Source: Acidobacteriota bacterium (GTDB taxonomy: Bacteria; Acidobacteriota; Terriglobia; Acidiferrales; UBA7541). Taken from it: a stretch of DNA of 57,631 nucleotides. Both the position numbers and the translations under genes were made by a program. The stretch lies in contig DAHUXN010000031.1 in the NCBI GenBank assembly GCA_027307115.1, positions 1 through 57,631 on the forward strand. Reading direction: 5' to 3'. How positions within the stretch are numbered: the stretch's first letter is position 1; each line of letters starts with the position of its first letter. Under the pieces are notes generated by a model that did not search any database, was not told where the DNA came from, and saw only the letters and a program-made list of their open reading frames with translations. This document shows, piece by piece, positions 45,729-54,072 of this stretch.

Positions 45729-46595
45729 TTACGCGTGTCCCGGAAACAGCCGGGCGGCGTTGTCGTACAGAATCTTGCGCTGCGCCTCGGCGGAAATCCG
45801 CAACGCGCGAAATTTTTCAACATTGCCGCGAATTGCGGGAACGCCGGGACCGGGCCAATCCGTGCCCCACAGAACTTTATCGGCGATCTCTTCGATGCGC
45901 GGAAAAGATTCCATCAGGCGCTGCGGCGGAATGCCGGAGATATCCATGTACATATTCGGATGACGGCGAACCAGGAAAAATGCTTCGTTCATCCACAGCG
46001 GCCGGCCACCGTGCGCCAGAATGATAACGAGTTTCGGAAAATCCACCGCAACGTCGTCGGCGAGCATCGGCTGAGCGTACACGTTTCGCGCGCCCTGAAA
46101 AATCGAAGTGCCTGTGTGGATCATCACGGGCATGCCGTGCGCCTGCGCGCGATCATACATGCTCGCAAGCGGACCAAGCCCATCTCGATAGGCATTGGGC
46201 GCGAAAAGTTGATGCGAAGGATGAACTTTGAGTCCGCGAATGCCCAATTTCGCTAGCCGGTCGACTTCAGCTCCCGCGTCGGGTACGTATTTTGGGTGCA
46301 CGGAGCCAAAAGCGAGCAACCGTTTTGGATCCGCCGAACAATATTTCGCGATCCAGTCATTCACCTCAGGAGGAAACCCGATTACTTCTGGGCTCACATA
46401 GTTGATTAAGCCGGCTCGTTCGATTCCGGCGTCATCGAGAAAGTGAAGGAATGCGTTCGCATCGGCTGAGTATTTTTGCACTTCAGGATAATCTTTGCGG
46501 CCTTTTTGAATCAACGCTAGAGCATGCGGCTTGAACATGTGCAGCGGCTGAATGTGGATGTGAATGTCGATGATGGCGTCCGAGTCCGATGCCAA
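45729..46595 (-). CDS. Amidohydrolase-2 family metal-dependent hydrolase
   Basis: This 288-residue TIM-barrel protein has HxH metal ligands at residues 12 and 14 (DIHIHI), a His in VMIHTGT, a further His in ILAHGG and the Asp in LWGTDWPG, so the metal site is complete. The family includes ACMSD-like decarboxylases and ring hydrolases. The start is TTG at 46595, supported by GAGGAGGAG directly upstream; no in-frame ATG lies at a plausible distance. It could hydrolyse or decarboxylate a ring-cleavage product, which is inference from operon context. Confidence 0.88.
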   Translation of the reverse strand: MASDSDAIIDIHIHIQPLHMFKPHALALIQKGRKDYPEVQKYSADANAFLHFLDDAGIERAGLINYVSPEVIGFPPEVNDWIAKYCSADPKRLLAFGSVHPKYVPDAGAEVDRLAKLGIRGLKVHPSHQLFAPNAYRDGLGPLASMYDRAQAHGMPVMIHTGTSIFQGARNVYAQPMLADDVAVDFPKLVIILAHGGRPLWMNEAFFLVRRHPNMYMDISGIPPQRLMESFPRIEEIADKVLWGTDWPGPGVPAIRGNVEKFRALRISAEAQRKILYDNAARLFPGHA

Positions 46596-46631
46596 GCCAC
46601 TCCTCCTCAGTTTTCGCGCAACAAAGATGGT

Positions 46632-47633
46632 CTATGCGCTGCCATGGCCATTCTTCCACGTTTCTTCCAATGCGCGGCGCGTAAACACTCGCACCATATC
46701 GCGGCGATAGACGGGCGTCGAGCCGGAAGTCGTCAGCGGCTTGCCTGTCTGGATGGCCGCGTGCGCGACGCGCTCCGCGAGTTCCAGCGACCACTTCCGG
46801 CCAATGAGCGATTCGCCTGCCTGGGTCACCAACATTGGAGCTGGATTCACAGCGGACAAGGCAACGCGTGCGTCTTTGCAAATGCCGGCAGAATCGACCT
46901 CCATCGCAACGGCAACGCCAGCTAGCGGATAATCGATAGAGTCCCGAACCCGCAATTTTTGATATACGCCGCGGCGGCCGGCCATATGCGCGGGCACGTG
47001 GACAGCGGTGAGCAATTCGTTGCGCGCGAGGGCGATGCGATCCATGCCGTCATTCTTATAGAACTCGCGCAAAGGCACACGCCGCGTTCCCGAAAGACTG
47101 GCGATTTCCAGTTCGGCGTCGAGCGCCAAAAATGCAGGGGCGGAATCGCCCGACCACGCGGCCCAGCAAAACTTTCCTCCGGGCGCAACGTGGCAGATGT
47201 CGCCGTCTTTTTTCAAGCAGCCGCCAAGCGACTGACGCCAGAAATGGGACTGGTTGTACCAGCGGCAACGCGTCTCCAGGCACAGGTTGCCGCCGATCGT
47301 GCCCATGTTGCGTTGCAACGGGCCGGCAACTGTGCCAATGGCGCTCGCGAGAACAGCGAATTTATCGCGCATCCACGGCGTCTCGAGAATATGGGTCAGC
47401 GTGGCCGTCGCGCCGATGTGCAGGCCCTGGCGCGCCGAAAACTCTATGACCGCCAATTCGCGCAGAGGCTTTACGTCGACTAACACGCGCGGCGTGAAAA
47501 GTCGCATCTGCAAATTAGGAATCACGTCCGTGCCGCCAGCAATCACCATGGCGTCGGAACGGTGCTCATCGAGCATGCGAACTGCATCTTCGACCGTGCG
47601 CGGCTGCAACACGCGAAATGCAGGAAGCGTCAT
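46632..47633 (-). CDS. FAD subunit of a 4-hydroxybenzoyl-CoA-reductase-like molybdenum enzyme
   Basis: This 333-residue FAD-binding protein of the xanthine dehydrogenase family has the FAD loop IAGGTDVIPN (32-41) and the second FAD site around MGTIGGNLC (110-118). An insertion after the second site has Cys123, Cys139, Cys147 and Cys156 with spacings 16, 8 and 9. That is the arrangement of the extra [4Fe-4S] ligands I recall from the HcrB subunit of 4-hydroxybenzoyl-CoA reductase; ordinary XDH FAD subunits lack them. The start overlaps the catalytic subunit stop by four bases. Confidence 0.9.
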   Translation of the reverse strand: MTLPAFRVLQPRTVEDAVRMLDEHRSDAMVIAGGTDVIPNLQMRLFTPRVLVDVKPLRELAVIEFSARQGLHIGATATLTHILETPWMRDKFAVLASAIGTVAGPLQRNMGTIGGNLCLETRCRWYNQSHFWRQSLGGCLKKDGDICHVAPGGKFCWAAWSGDSAPAFLALDAELEIASLSGTRRVPLREFYKNDGMDRIALARNELLTAVHVPAHMAGRRGVYQKLRVRDSIDYPLAGVAVAMEVDSAGICKDARVALSAVNPAPMLVTQAGESLIGRKWSLELAERVAHAAIQTGKPLTTSGSTPVYRRDMVRVFTRRALEETWKNGHGSA

Positions 47634-49984
47634 AGACGACCCCCTGCCGCAACCGGCTTGTTCGCCGCATTTGCTCCATTACCAGACGCTAATTTCTGTT
47701 TTTCGCGCAACGCATCGAGAATTTTATCTGGCGTGATGGGAGTCGAATTGATGCGCACGCCGACGGCATCGAAAATCGCATTCGCAATCGCGGGAATCGT
47801 CGCGGCCAGCGAGCCCTCGCCGGCCTCCTTCGCGCCGAAGGGACCTTCAGGGTCAATGCTTTCAACGATGATCGATTCAATCTCCGGATTTTCTTTGGTG
47901 GCAGGGATGCGATACTCGAGCAGCGAAGGATTCATCAGCCGGCCATCCTTCCAAATCATATCTTCCTGCAGCGCTTGTCCAAATCCCATGTATACGGAGC
48001 CTTCAATCTGACCTTCGACTGTCAGGGGATTCAGCGCTTTGCCGCAATCGTGCGCCGCCACAATCTTGTCGACGCGGACTTGGCCCGTTTCTGGATCAAC
48101 GGTGACTTCCGCGACTTGTGCGCTATAACTGTAGGCCGGTGAGGGACCGACGCCCGCGCCCTTGAATTTTCCGCCGCGCGCCGTTTCGGGAGGCGCGTAA
48201 GTGCCGCGAGCTACGAGAGCCCCATGAAATTCAAGAGCGACAGTGACCGCTTCGTCGAACGAAAGACTCTTGCCCGCATCGCTCTTGTGCGAAATGCGCC
48301 CATCTTTCACTTCGAAATCGTCCGCCGCGCAGCCGAATTTCCTTGCCACCGCCGCGACAATTTGGTCGCGCATGTCTTTGGCCGCGTTCAGGCACGCATT
48401 GCCCGCCATGAATGTAACGCGGCTCGAATAACTGCCGAGGTCAATCGGCGTAAGCTCCGTATCGGCGGCGACCAGCTTAATGCGGTCCGTGCTGACGCCA
48501 AGAATCTCCGCGGCAATTTGCACCTGCATCGTATCCGAACCCTGGCCGATCTCGGAGGCACCCGTGTAAACGGTCACCGCCGCGTCGCGATCAATCTTGA
48601 TGTGCACGGTCGTGTGTGGCATGTTCGAACGGATGATGGGATTCGCTGCTCCGCTGACGTAATGGCTGCACGCCATGCCCACGCCCTTGCCATAGGGGAG
48701 ATTGCCCTTCTTTTCCGCCCAACCGGAACGCTCAAAAACTTTCTCGATGCATTCCGGCAAGCCGTAGCTCGTAACGCGAAGCGAATTTGCCGTAATGCAG
48801 GGCGCCTTCAGCAGATTTCGCCTCCGGACTTCGAGTGGATCAAGTCCGGCCTGATGCGATAGCTGATCAAGTATGGACTCGAAGGCGAAGCGCACATTGA
48901 CCGTGCCGTGGCCGCGCATCGCGCCGCACGCAGGTTTATTCGTGAGCACCCGGAAACCGTCATATTGCACATTCGCAATATCGTAAATCGCTCCGAGCAG
49001 CGCGCCTGAATAGAGCACCGTCACCGGGCCGTAGCCGCAATACGCGCCGCCATCTTGAATCACTCGCGCCTGTACGGCTGTGATTTTCCCAGCACGGCTG
49101 AGGCCGACTTTCAGATAGACGATCGTGATCGGGCGGCCGCGATGCGCCAGGAAAACTTCCTCGCGCGTGTACGTGATCTTCACGGGCTTGCGCGCCTTCT
49201 TTGCGAGCACGCACGCTGCAACTTCCAGAGGAATAATTTCGCTCTTGCCGCCGAATCCCCCGCCGATCAGCGGTTTGATCACCCGAATCTGACTCATCGG
49301 CATTTCGCACACGGCGGCGATGGTGCGATGAAGGTAGAACGGCACTTGCGTGGAGGAATGGACTGTCAGGCGATTGTCCGGCTCCCACACCGCGAGGGTT
49401 GCGTGCGGCTCCATGGCGGCCTGATTCACTTCGCCCGCGTAATAACGCTCCTCCGCAATGAAATCCGCCTCGCCAAAACCCTTTTCCGGGTCGCCAAATA
49501 CGTGGTGATATTCCTTTTCGATATTTTGCGGGCGCTCTTCATTGATCCAGTTCGAAGACGCTTTCATGGACTCCTCGGGATCGAACCATCCCGGCAGTTG
49601 TTCGTAATCGACGCGGATTAAATCGAGCGCTCGCTCGGCGACCTCAGGAGTTGTCGCCGCGACAGCAGCGATGTTGTCACCAATATAGAGGGCTTTGCCG
49701 AGCGCGAACGCGCGTTCGTCGTGGCCGATCGGCAAAATACCGTAAGGATTGCGTGCGTCTTCGCCAGTGGCGGTGACTTTAACTCCGGCGAGCGCTTCGG
49801 CTTGCGAAGTATCAATCGAACGAATGCGCGCATGCGCATGGGGCGAGTGCAGAATCTTCCCGATCAGCATTCCCGGAACCGAAAGATCGTCGGCGTATTT
49901 CCCGAGGCCCGTGACCTTGGCGCGCGCGTCCGTCATCGCCATTGGCTTGCCGATGATGTTGTAGCCGTTGGTGTCTTTCGCCAT
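47630..49984 (-). CDS. Molybdopterin catalytic subunit of the hydroxybenzoyl-CoA-reductase-like enzyme
   Basis: This 784-residue protein has the Mo-pterin-binding regions typical of the XDH large-subunit family: GGGFGGKSEIIPLE, ACGAMRGHGTVN, the GQGSDTMQVQIAAEIL segment and the catalytic glutamate in GAKEAGEGSLAA near the C-terminus. A run of alanine/asparagine closes the protein. MRGHGTVN is the phrase seen in hydroxybenzoyl-CoA reductase-type subunits. It is preceded by the [2Fe-2S] subunit gene with two bases between stop and start, and it overlaps the FAD subunit by four, giving the order small-large-FAD. Confidence 0.92.
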   Translation of the reverse strand: MAKDTNGYNIIGKPMAMTDARAKVTGLGKYADDLSVPGMLIGKILHSPHAHARIRSIDTSQAEALAGVKVTATGEDARNPYGILPIGHDERAFALGKALYIGDNIAAVAATTPEVAERALDLIRVDYEQLPGWFDPEESMKASSNWINEERPQNIEKEYHHVFGDPEKGFGEADFIAEERYYAGEVNQAAMEPHATLAVWEPDNRLTVHSSTQVPFYLHRTIAAVCEMPMSQIRVIKPLIGGGFGGKSEIIPLEVAACVLAKKARKPVKITYTREEVFLAHRGRPITIVYLKVGLSRAGKITAVQARVIQDGGAYCGYGPVTVLYSGALLGAIYDIANVQYDGFRVLTNKPACGAMRGHGTVNVRFAFESILDQLSHQAGLDPLEVRRRNLLKAPCITANSLRVTSYGLPECIEKVFERSGWAEKKGNLPYGKGVGMACSHYVSGAANPIIRSNMPHTTVHIKIDRDAAVTVYTGASEIGQGSDTMQVQIAAEILGVSTDRIKLVAADTELTPIDLGSYSSRVTFMAGNACLNAAKDMRDQIVAAVARKFGCAADDFEVKDGRISHKSDAGKSLSFDEAVTVALEFHGALVARGTYAPPETARGGKFKGAGVGPSPAYSYSAQVAEVTVDPETGQVRVDKIVAAHDCGKALNPLTVEGQIEGSVYMGFGQALQEDMIWKDGRLMNPSLLEYRIPATKENPEIESIIVESIDPEGPFGAKEAGEGSLAATIPAIANAIFDAVGVRINSTPITPDKILDALREKQKLASGNGANAANKPVAAGGRL

Positions 49985-49986
49985 GG

Positions 49987-50490
49987 TCAGCGGGTCGCCG
50001 GAGCTTGCGTCGCGGACTTCGCGCGCAGCTTTTCAATCGCGTATTTCACGGACTCGTAGATTTGCATGTAGCCAGTGCAGCGGCAGAGATTGCCTGAGAG
50101 GGCTTCGCGAATTTCGTCCATCGTAGGATCCGGATTGCGGTCGAGCAGCGCTTTCGTCGCAATCATGAATCCCGGCGTGCAATAGCCGCATTGCGCACCG
50201 CCCATTTCGGCATAGCCTTCCTGCACGGGATCGAGTTCACCCGGGCCGCCGAGTCCTTCGACCGTCGTGATTTCGCGCCCTTCGTAGCTGGCTGCGAGCG
50301 CAACGCAGGAAAGCATCGGCGTTCCATCGATAAGCACCGCGCAGCAGCCGCAACTCGAGTCGTCGCAACCGCGCTTCGAACCTGTGAGGCCAAGATCTTC
50401 GCGAAGCGCGTCGAGCAGCAACCGATTCGGCGTAATGGCGATCTCGCGCTCCTCGCCATTCACGCGCAAGTGCGTCAGCTCTTTATTCAC
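49987..50490 (-). CDS. [2Fe-2S] subunit of the hydroxybenzoyl-CoA-reductase-like enzyme
   Basis: This 167-residue protein has two [2Fe-2S] clusters. The N-terminal plant-type ferredoxin cysteines are in GCDDSSCGCCAVLIDG with SCVALA, and the helical-domain cluster is in QCGYCTPGFMIATKALL and NLCRCTGYMQIYESV. The start is GTG at 50490, chosen because AGGAG lies five bases upstream. It starts seven bases after the Spx/ArsC-like selenoprotein gene. The electron transfer path should be Mo, then the two 2Fe-2S clusters, then FAD. Confidence 0.94.
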   Translation of the reverse strand: MNKELTHLRVNGEEREIAITPNRLLLDALREDLGLTGSKRGCDDSSCGCCAVLIDGTPMLSCVALAASYEGREITTVEGLGGPGELDPVQEGYAEMGGAQCGYCTPGFMIATKALLDRNPDPTMDEIREALSGNLCRCTGYMQIYESVKYAIEKLRAKSATQAPATR

Positions 50491-50497
50491 AAATCTC

Positions 50498-50848
50498 CTA
50501 GGTGAGTTTCTTCAGCGCTTCTTCGTCGTATCCCAACACGATTTTCGTTCCCGAAATTACGACCGGCCTGCGAATCGAATTCGGCTCCGCAGCCATCATT
50601 TTCAACGCGTCCGCGCGCGACGGCGGATTTTCCTTCATGTTCCGCTGCCGATATAGCTCATTTCGCGTATTCAAGAACAATCGGTAGTCACGCTCGCCGA
50701 TCAGCTTGTCCAGTTCCGCCGCCGTCAAGCGATCTTGAGCGATATCTCGCAGCTCCAGTTCCGCACCGCCCTCGAGCAAGAGACCTCTTGCTTTGCGGCA
50801 GGAAGTTCATGTCGGCTTGTGCCAAAATTTAATTTTCGGTTTCGCCAT
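50498..50848 (-). CDS. Spx/ArsC-family selenoprotein (in-frame TGA as selenocysteine)
   Basis: Read through the TGA at 50807-50809, the frame gives a 116-residue protein, the normal Spx/ArsC size. It begins MAKPKIKFWHKPT, continues with Sec14 and then TSCRKARGLLLEGGAELELRD. Position 14 is exactly where Spx/ArsC proteins have the catalytic Cys (CxxC, here U-T-S-C), and the downstream beta-alpha layout (RDYRLFLNTRNELY, IRRPVVISGTKIVLGY) matches the fold. Without readthrough the protein would lose its N-terminus or start at an internal TTG. A stem-loop with a GGUC loop follows the TGA. The gene sits 13 bases after the rhodanese gene and 7 before the 2Fe-2S subunit. Function is inferred as a redox or reductase enzyme. 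Confidence 0.85.
50764..50800 (-). promoter_or_regulatory. Putative bacterial SECIS element
   Basis: On the minus strand, six bases after the TGA, UGCCGC and GCGGUG form a lower stem (two wobble pairs). A 2/5-base internal loop follows, then an upper stem AGCAAGA/UCUUGCU capped by the tetraloop GGUC. AGGUCU at the apex matches the E. coli fdhF SECIS apex as I recall it. The TGA-to-loop distance (21 bases) is within the bacterial range. Confidence 0.75.
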
Positions 50849-50861
50849 TTTTGTTCGCCCC

Positions 50862-51200
50862 TCAGTAACGAGGCACGCGTGGATCGATTTCCTGTGACCA
50901 CCGGTCAATTCCGCCAGCCATGGACCGCGCGCCCGAAACTCCCTGGGAGCGCAACCACGCCGCAGCGTCGAGACTCCGCCGGCCGCTGTGACAGAAAAGT
51001 ATGGCGCTATCCGCCGATTCGAATTCGCCCAAGCTTGCGGGGATCTGTCCAAGCGGAATCAGTTTTGAACCTTCGATATGGCAGAGCTGGTGTTCCCACG
51101 GCTCGCGCACGTCCACAAAAAATAATCTCTCGCCGCGGTCGAGCTGTTGTTTCACTTCGGCGGGAGTGATCTCCAGATTTGCGAGCAAGTCTTCAGGCAT
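50862..51200 (-). CDS. Rhodanese-like single-domain sulfurtransferase
   Basis: This 112-residue single rhodanese domain has DVREPWEHQLCHIEGSKLIPL and the active loop CHSGRRS with catalytic Cys70. Such proteins transfer sulfane sulfur and may deliver selenium in some bacteria. It lies 13 bases before the Spx/ArsC-like selenoprotein gene. The pairing is suggestive of chalcogen handling, but a general thiol role cannot be excluded. The ATG at 51200 lacks a strong Shine-Dalgarno. Confidence 0.92.
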   Translation of the reverse strand: MPEDLLANLEITPAEVKQQLDRGERLFFVDVREPWEHQLCHIEGSKLIPLGQIPASLGEFESADSAILFCHSGRRSLDAAAWLRSQGVSGARSMAGGIDRWSQEIDPRVPRY

Positions 51201-51254
51201 TTTCCTGCGCTTCCCTTCTCAAATGCATTTCAATTTGTAACGGCGCGATTGGGC

Positions 51255-52022
51255 TCAGTGTCCCTGCCAGACGGGAGCACGTTTTTCGAGGAACGCGCGA
51301 ATGCCTTCCCGCGCGTCCTCGCTATGAGTCAAGTCCCGCAAGTAAAGGTCTTCGACAGTCTGCAGGCTACGCTCAAAATCGAATCCATCTGTTTTCCACA
51401 ATGCACGCCGCGCCATTCCCAGGACTGCGGGACTCAGCGCGCCGAGCTCTTCGAGCAACGCCGCAACAGTATTCTCCAACTCACTATCCGCGACTACCCG
51501 TGAAGTAAGTCCGAGGCGTTGCGCTTCGCGCGCGGATACTGTGCGGCCGCTCAATATCAAGTCCACCGCTGCGCGCATACCGATCAGGCCCGGAAAGGTG
51601 ACCATGGCCACCGGCGGAAAACAGCCGAGCTTGATTTCAGGCTGGCCGAATTTCGCCGATTCTGTTGCGATGACGAAATCGCAGAACGTTGCCAGTTCGC
51701 AGCCGCCTCCCAAGCAGTGCCCATGCACGGCAGCAATGGTGATGAACCGGCCGCTCCACATTTCGCGGAAGATTCCGTGAAATGCGTGGAGCATATTCTC
51801 GACGCGCTCTGGCGTATGGTCCGCCACTTCCGCGCCGGCCGAAAAACCCCGCTCCCCTGCGCCCTGAAAAACCAGGAAATCCATTTCCGGACCCAGTTCC
51901 TCAATCACCGCATGAATCTCGCGCATCATCGCAATGTTCATCACGTTCAGCGGCGGACGGTCGAGCACAATCCGCGCAATGCGACCTTCCGTGCGTACGC
52001 GAACGCTTTCCAGGGCTAGCAT
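51255..52022 (-). CDS. Crotonase-family enzyme, cyclohexadienecarbonyl-CoA hydratase-like
   Basis: This 255-residue enoyl-CoA hydratase/isomerase has an oxyanion hole (GAGERGFSAGAEV and HGHCLGGGCELATFCDFV). The phrases DRPPLNVMNIAMM, DHTPERVENMLHAFHGIFR and FGQPEIKLGCFPPVA recall, from memory, the dienoyl-CoA hydratase subgroup (Dch/BamR) of benzoyl-CoA pathways. The ATG at 52022 is chosen because the extension to 52115 is Arg/Ser-rich and not conserved in appearance. It lies 37 bases after the diiron gene. It should hydrate a cyclic dienoyl-CoA if the assignment is right. Confidence 0.85.
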   Translation of the reverse strand: MLALESVRVRTEGRIARIVLDRPPLNVMNIAMMREIHAVIEELGPEMDFLVFQGAGERGFSAGAEVADHTPERVENMLHAFHGIFREMWSGRFITIAAVHGHCLGGGCELATFCDFVIATESAKFGQPEIKLGCFPPVAMVTFPGLIGMRAAVDLILSGRTVSAREAQRLGLTSRVVADSELENTVAALLEELGALSPAVLGMARRALWKTDGFDFERSLQTVEDLYLRDLTHSEDAREGIRAFLEKRAPVWQGH

Positions 52023-52059
52023 GTCCGTCGTTTCAAAATGCGCGAGAGTACTCTCCGCA

Positions 52060-53178
52060 TTACTCCATCGATCCCTTCGGGGCGATCCACTTCGGCTCCG
52101 TACTTTGAATGTCACTGATAAGCTTCAAGTCTTCTTCCTGCGGAAACACTTCCTTCAAATGCTCCGCGAATTTCTCCGGCGACAGCAATTCACCCGTAAC
52201 GCTGTACGGTTGATTCGCAAACTCGCCGATATGGCGATTGAATTTTGGATTCGGAACATAGAGCGGAGTCTTGCCTGCGGGAACGTGCCTGTTGATTTGC
52301 TCGATCAATTTCAAGCACTCCGCGTAATAGAGATTGCGATTATGCTCGTTCATGTGGCCTAAGTCCGCAGCCTGCTGATTTTGCGCTTCGTCATAACGTC
52401 CCTTGAGGCCCCAAACATAGAACCAGTGAGCTGAACTCGACTGATCGACGCCGAAAAGGTCGTTGCTCACCGGAATCCATTTGTTGATGTACTTCTGAAC
52501 CACCGGCAGAGGAACCACGCCGGCTTTCACGATGCGCTTGATGCCATCGTGACCCGTGCCCAGGTGAAAAGACTCCTCGCGCAGCATGGGAATCATGGAT
52601 TGCGCGAGCGGCGCGAAGCCGGAATAGCTCAGCATCGTGAGCTGGAATTTTCCGTCGCGATCCACGAAATCGGTGTATGTGAAAAAGTCGAGCCAGTTGC
52701 GGACGTCCTGGTTAAACGCGCCCAGCAGACGCTTCTGTTCGAACGCGCGCCGCTCCAGCATTTTTTGTGCTTCCACGCGCCCGCCATAGCCGAAGTGAGA
52801 AATCAGCAGCGTGCACATTTGCCAGCCGTGCCGCATTTCCTCGGTTACCACTCGGCACAGCGATTTGCGGTCGTGCTCGCTCGGGCATGCCTCAAAAAGA
52901 TGGCGTTGTTGCTCAACCGATGCGAATTCCGTGTCGCCTTGATAAATAATCAGGTTCATCAGGCCATCGCGTATCCGCTGGTCAGGAATTTCGAGAACTT
53001 TCTGCCACTTTGAGCGGCCCTTGAACGCGCCGAATTCAATTTCGTTCGAGCGGATCGGGCCGAATTTCGCTTCGAATTTATAATTCTCGATTTCGGCGTA
53101 ATTCACGCCAATTTCCTTGCGCCACGAGCCGAATAAATCCACCCAATCGTCAAAAGTTGCGATTCGTGTTGCAGGCAT
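52060..53178 (-). CDS. PaaA/BoxB-type diiron oxygenase component
   Basis: This 372-residue ferritin-like protein has two ExxH diiron motifs: E114-M-R-H117 (VTEEMRHGWQM) and E202-S-F-H205 (REESFHLGTG). The helices between them fit the PaaA_PaaC/BoxB family of epoxidases acting on aryl-CoA thioesters. A C-terminal extension of about 150 residues follows. The protein is longer than PaaA (about 310) and shorter than BoxB (about 470). No PaaB, PaaC, PaaE or BoxA genes are seen, so its reductase is unknown. It is probably a ring-epoxidising or hydroxylating component, but this is inferred from family alone. Confidence 0.8.
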   Translation of the reverse strand: MPATRIATFDDWVDLFGSWRKEIGVNYAEIENYKFEAKFGPIRSNEIEFGAFKGRSKWQKVLEIPDQRIRDGLMNLIIYQGDTEFASVEQQRHLFEACPSEHDRKSLCRVVTEEMRHGWQMCTLLISHFGYGGRVEAQKMLERRAFEQKRLLGAFNQDVRNWLDFFTYTDFVDRDGKFQLTMLSYSGFAPLAQSMIPMLREESFHLGTGHDGIKRIVKAGVVPLPVVQKYINKWIPVSNDLFGVDQSSSAHWFYVWGLKGRYDEAQNQQAADLGHMNEHNRNLYYAECLKLIEQINRHVPAGKTPLYVPNPKFNRHIGEFANQPYSVTGELLSPEKFAEHLKEVFPQEEDLKLISDIQSTEPKWIAPKGSME

Positions 53179-53241
53179 TGCTCCATCTCCTCCCGGGATC
53201 GCCCGGTCACCAGAGCTTATTTAGGATAAAAACTTGTTCTT

Positions 53242-54072
53242 TCAGCTCCCTCGAAACCGCGGCTCACGCTTGGCGAAGAATGCGTCAAGCCCTTCTGCGC
53301 AGTCGGCTGAAAGGAAACATTTCACTTGCCGCTCGATTTCGGCGTCCAGCGCGTGCTCCAACTTCTCGCGTTCAGCGCCAAATAAGGCCTGCTTGACCGC
53401 ACGAATCGCCATCGGAGGGCCGGCAGCCAATCGCGCGGCAAACTTCTTTACTTCCTCCACGAACTTTTCTTCCGGCACCACGCGATTGACAATTCCGAGC
53501 CGCTCCGCTTCAGCCGCAGAAATCATTTCCGCGGTGTAAAACAACTCCGCAGCCTTTGCCGCGCCAACGACCTTCGGCAGAAAATACGTCCCGCCGAAAT
53601 CGGGATACAAACCCACTCGCGCGAATGTCTCGCCAAAGGTCGCCTGATCGGAAGCGATGCGAAGGTCACACGCCAGAGCCAGGTTCATCCCGGCTCCTGC
53701 TGCCGGCCCATTCACCGCGGCAATCACCGGTTTCGGCATAGTGCGGACAGCCATCGCGATTTTTTTTCCCGCTCGCAATAGGCCTTCGAGTTCGTGGCCG
53801 GCATTCCGCGAACGCGCGTCACGAAGCACGGCCAGATCTCCTCCCGCGCAGAAACCGCGGCCCGCGCCCGTCAAAATAATCACCTGTGCCGAGCCGTCAG
53901 CAGCGGCGCGATCGAGTCCATCAACGAGCGCGCGGCCCAGCTCTACATTCAGCGCATTCAGACGCTCGGGTCGATTCAGACGGAGAGTCAACACGGCGCC
54001 GTCGCGCTCGTTGAGAACCAGGGACTCTCCCACCGATTTTTGCGTTGCGCCTGGCATCACAGGTTGGCTCAA
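53242..54072 (-). CDS. Crotonase-family enzyme, PaaG/epoxy-aryl-CoA isomerase-like
   Basis: This 276-residue enoyl-CoA hydratase family protein shows GAGRGFCAGGDL and AVNGPAAGAGMNLALACDLRIA (oxyanion hole), followed by ARVGLYPDFGGTYFLPKVVG. The Asp-containing PDFGGT is the pattern of isomerase-type members such as PaaG; hydratases usually have Glu-containing PGxGGT. The TTG start at 54072 overlaps the stop of the glycosylase gene (TTGA), indicating coupling; an ATG five codons later is an alternative. With the diiron gene 63 bases downstream, it would fit epoxide or oxepin handling. Confidence 0.85.
   Translation of the reverse strand: MSQPVMPGATQKSVGESLVLNERDGAVLTLRLNRPERLNALNVELGRALVDGLDRAAADGSAQVIILTGAGRGFCAGGDLAVLRDARSRNAGHELEGLLRAGKKIAMAVRTMPKPVIAAVNGPAAGAGMNLALACDLRIASDQATFGETFARVGLYPDFGGTYFLPKVVGAAKAAELFYTAEMISAAEAERLGIVNRVVPEEKFVEEVKKFAARLAAGPPMAIRAVKQALFGAEREKLEHALDAEIERQVKCFLSADCAEGLDAFFAKREPRFRGS

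Noticed and set aside
50498-50779. Truncated Spx/ArsC gene starting from an internal TTG
   Set aside because: It would lack the catalytic first strand; the upstream in-frame sequence is clearly coding for the missing part, with only a TGA at the Cys site and a SECIS-like hairpin after it.
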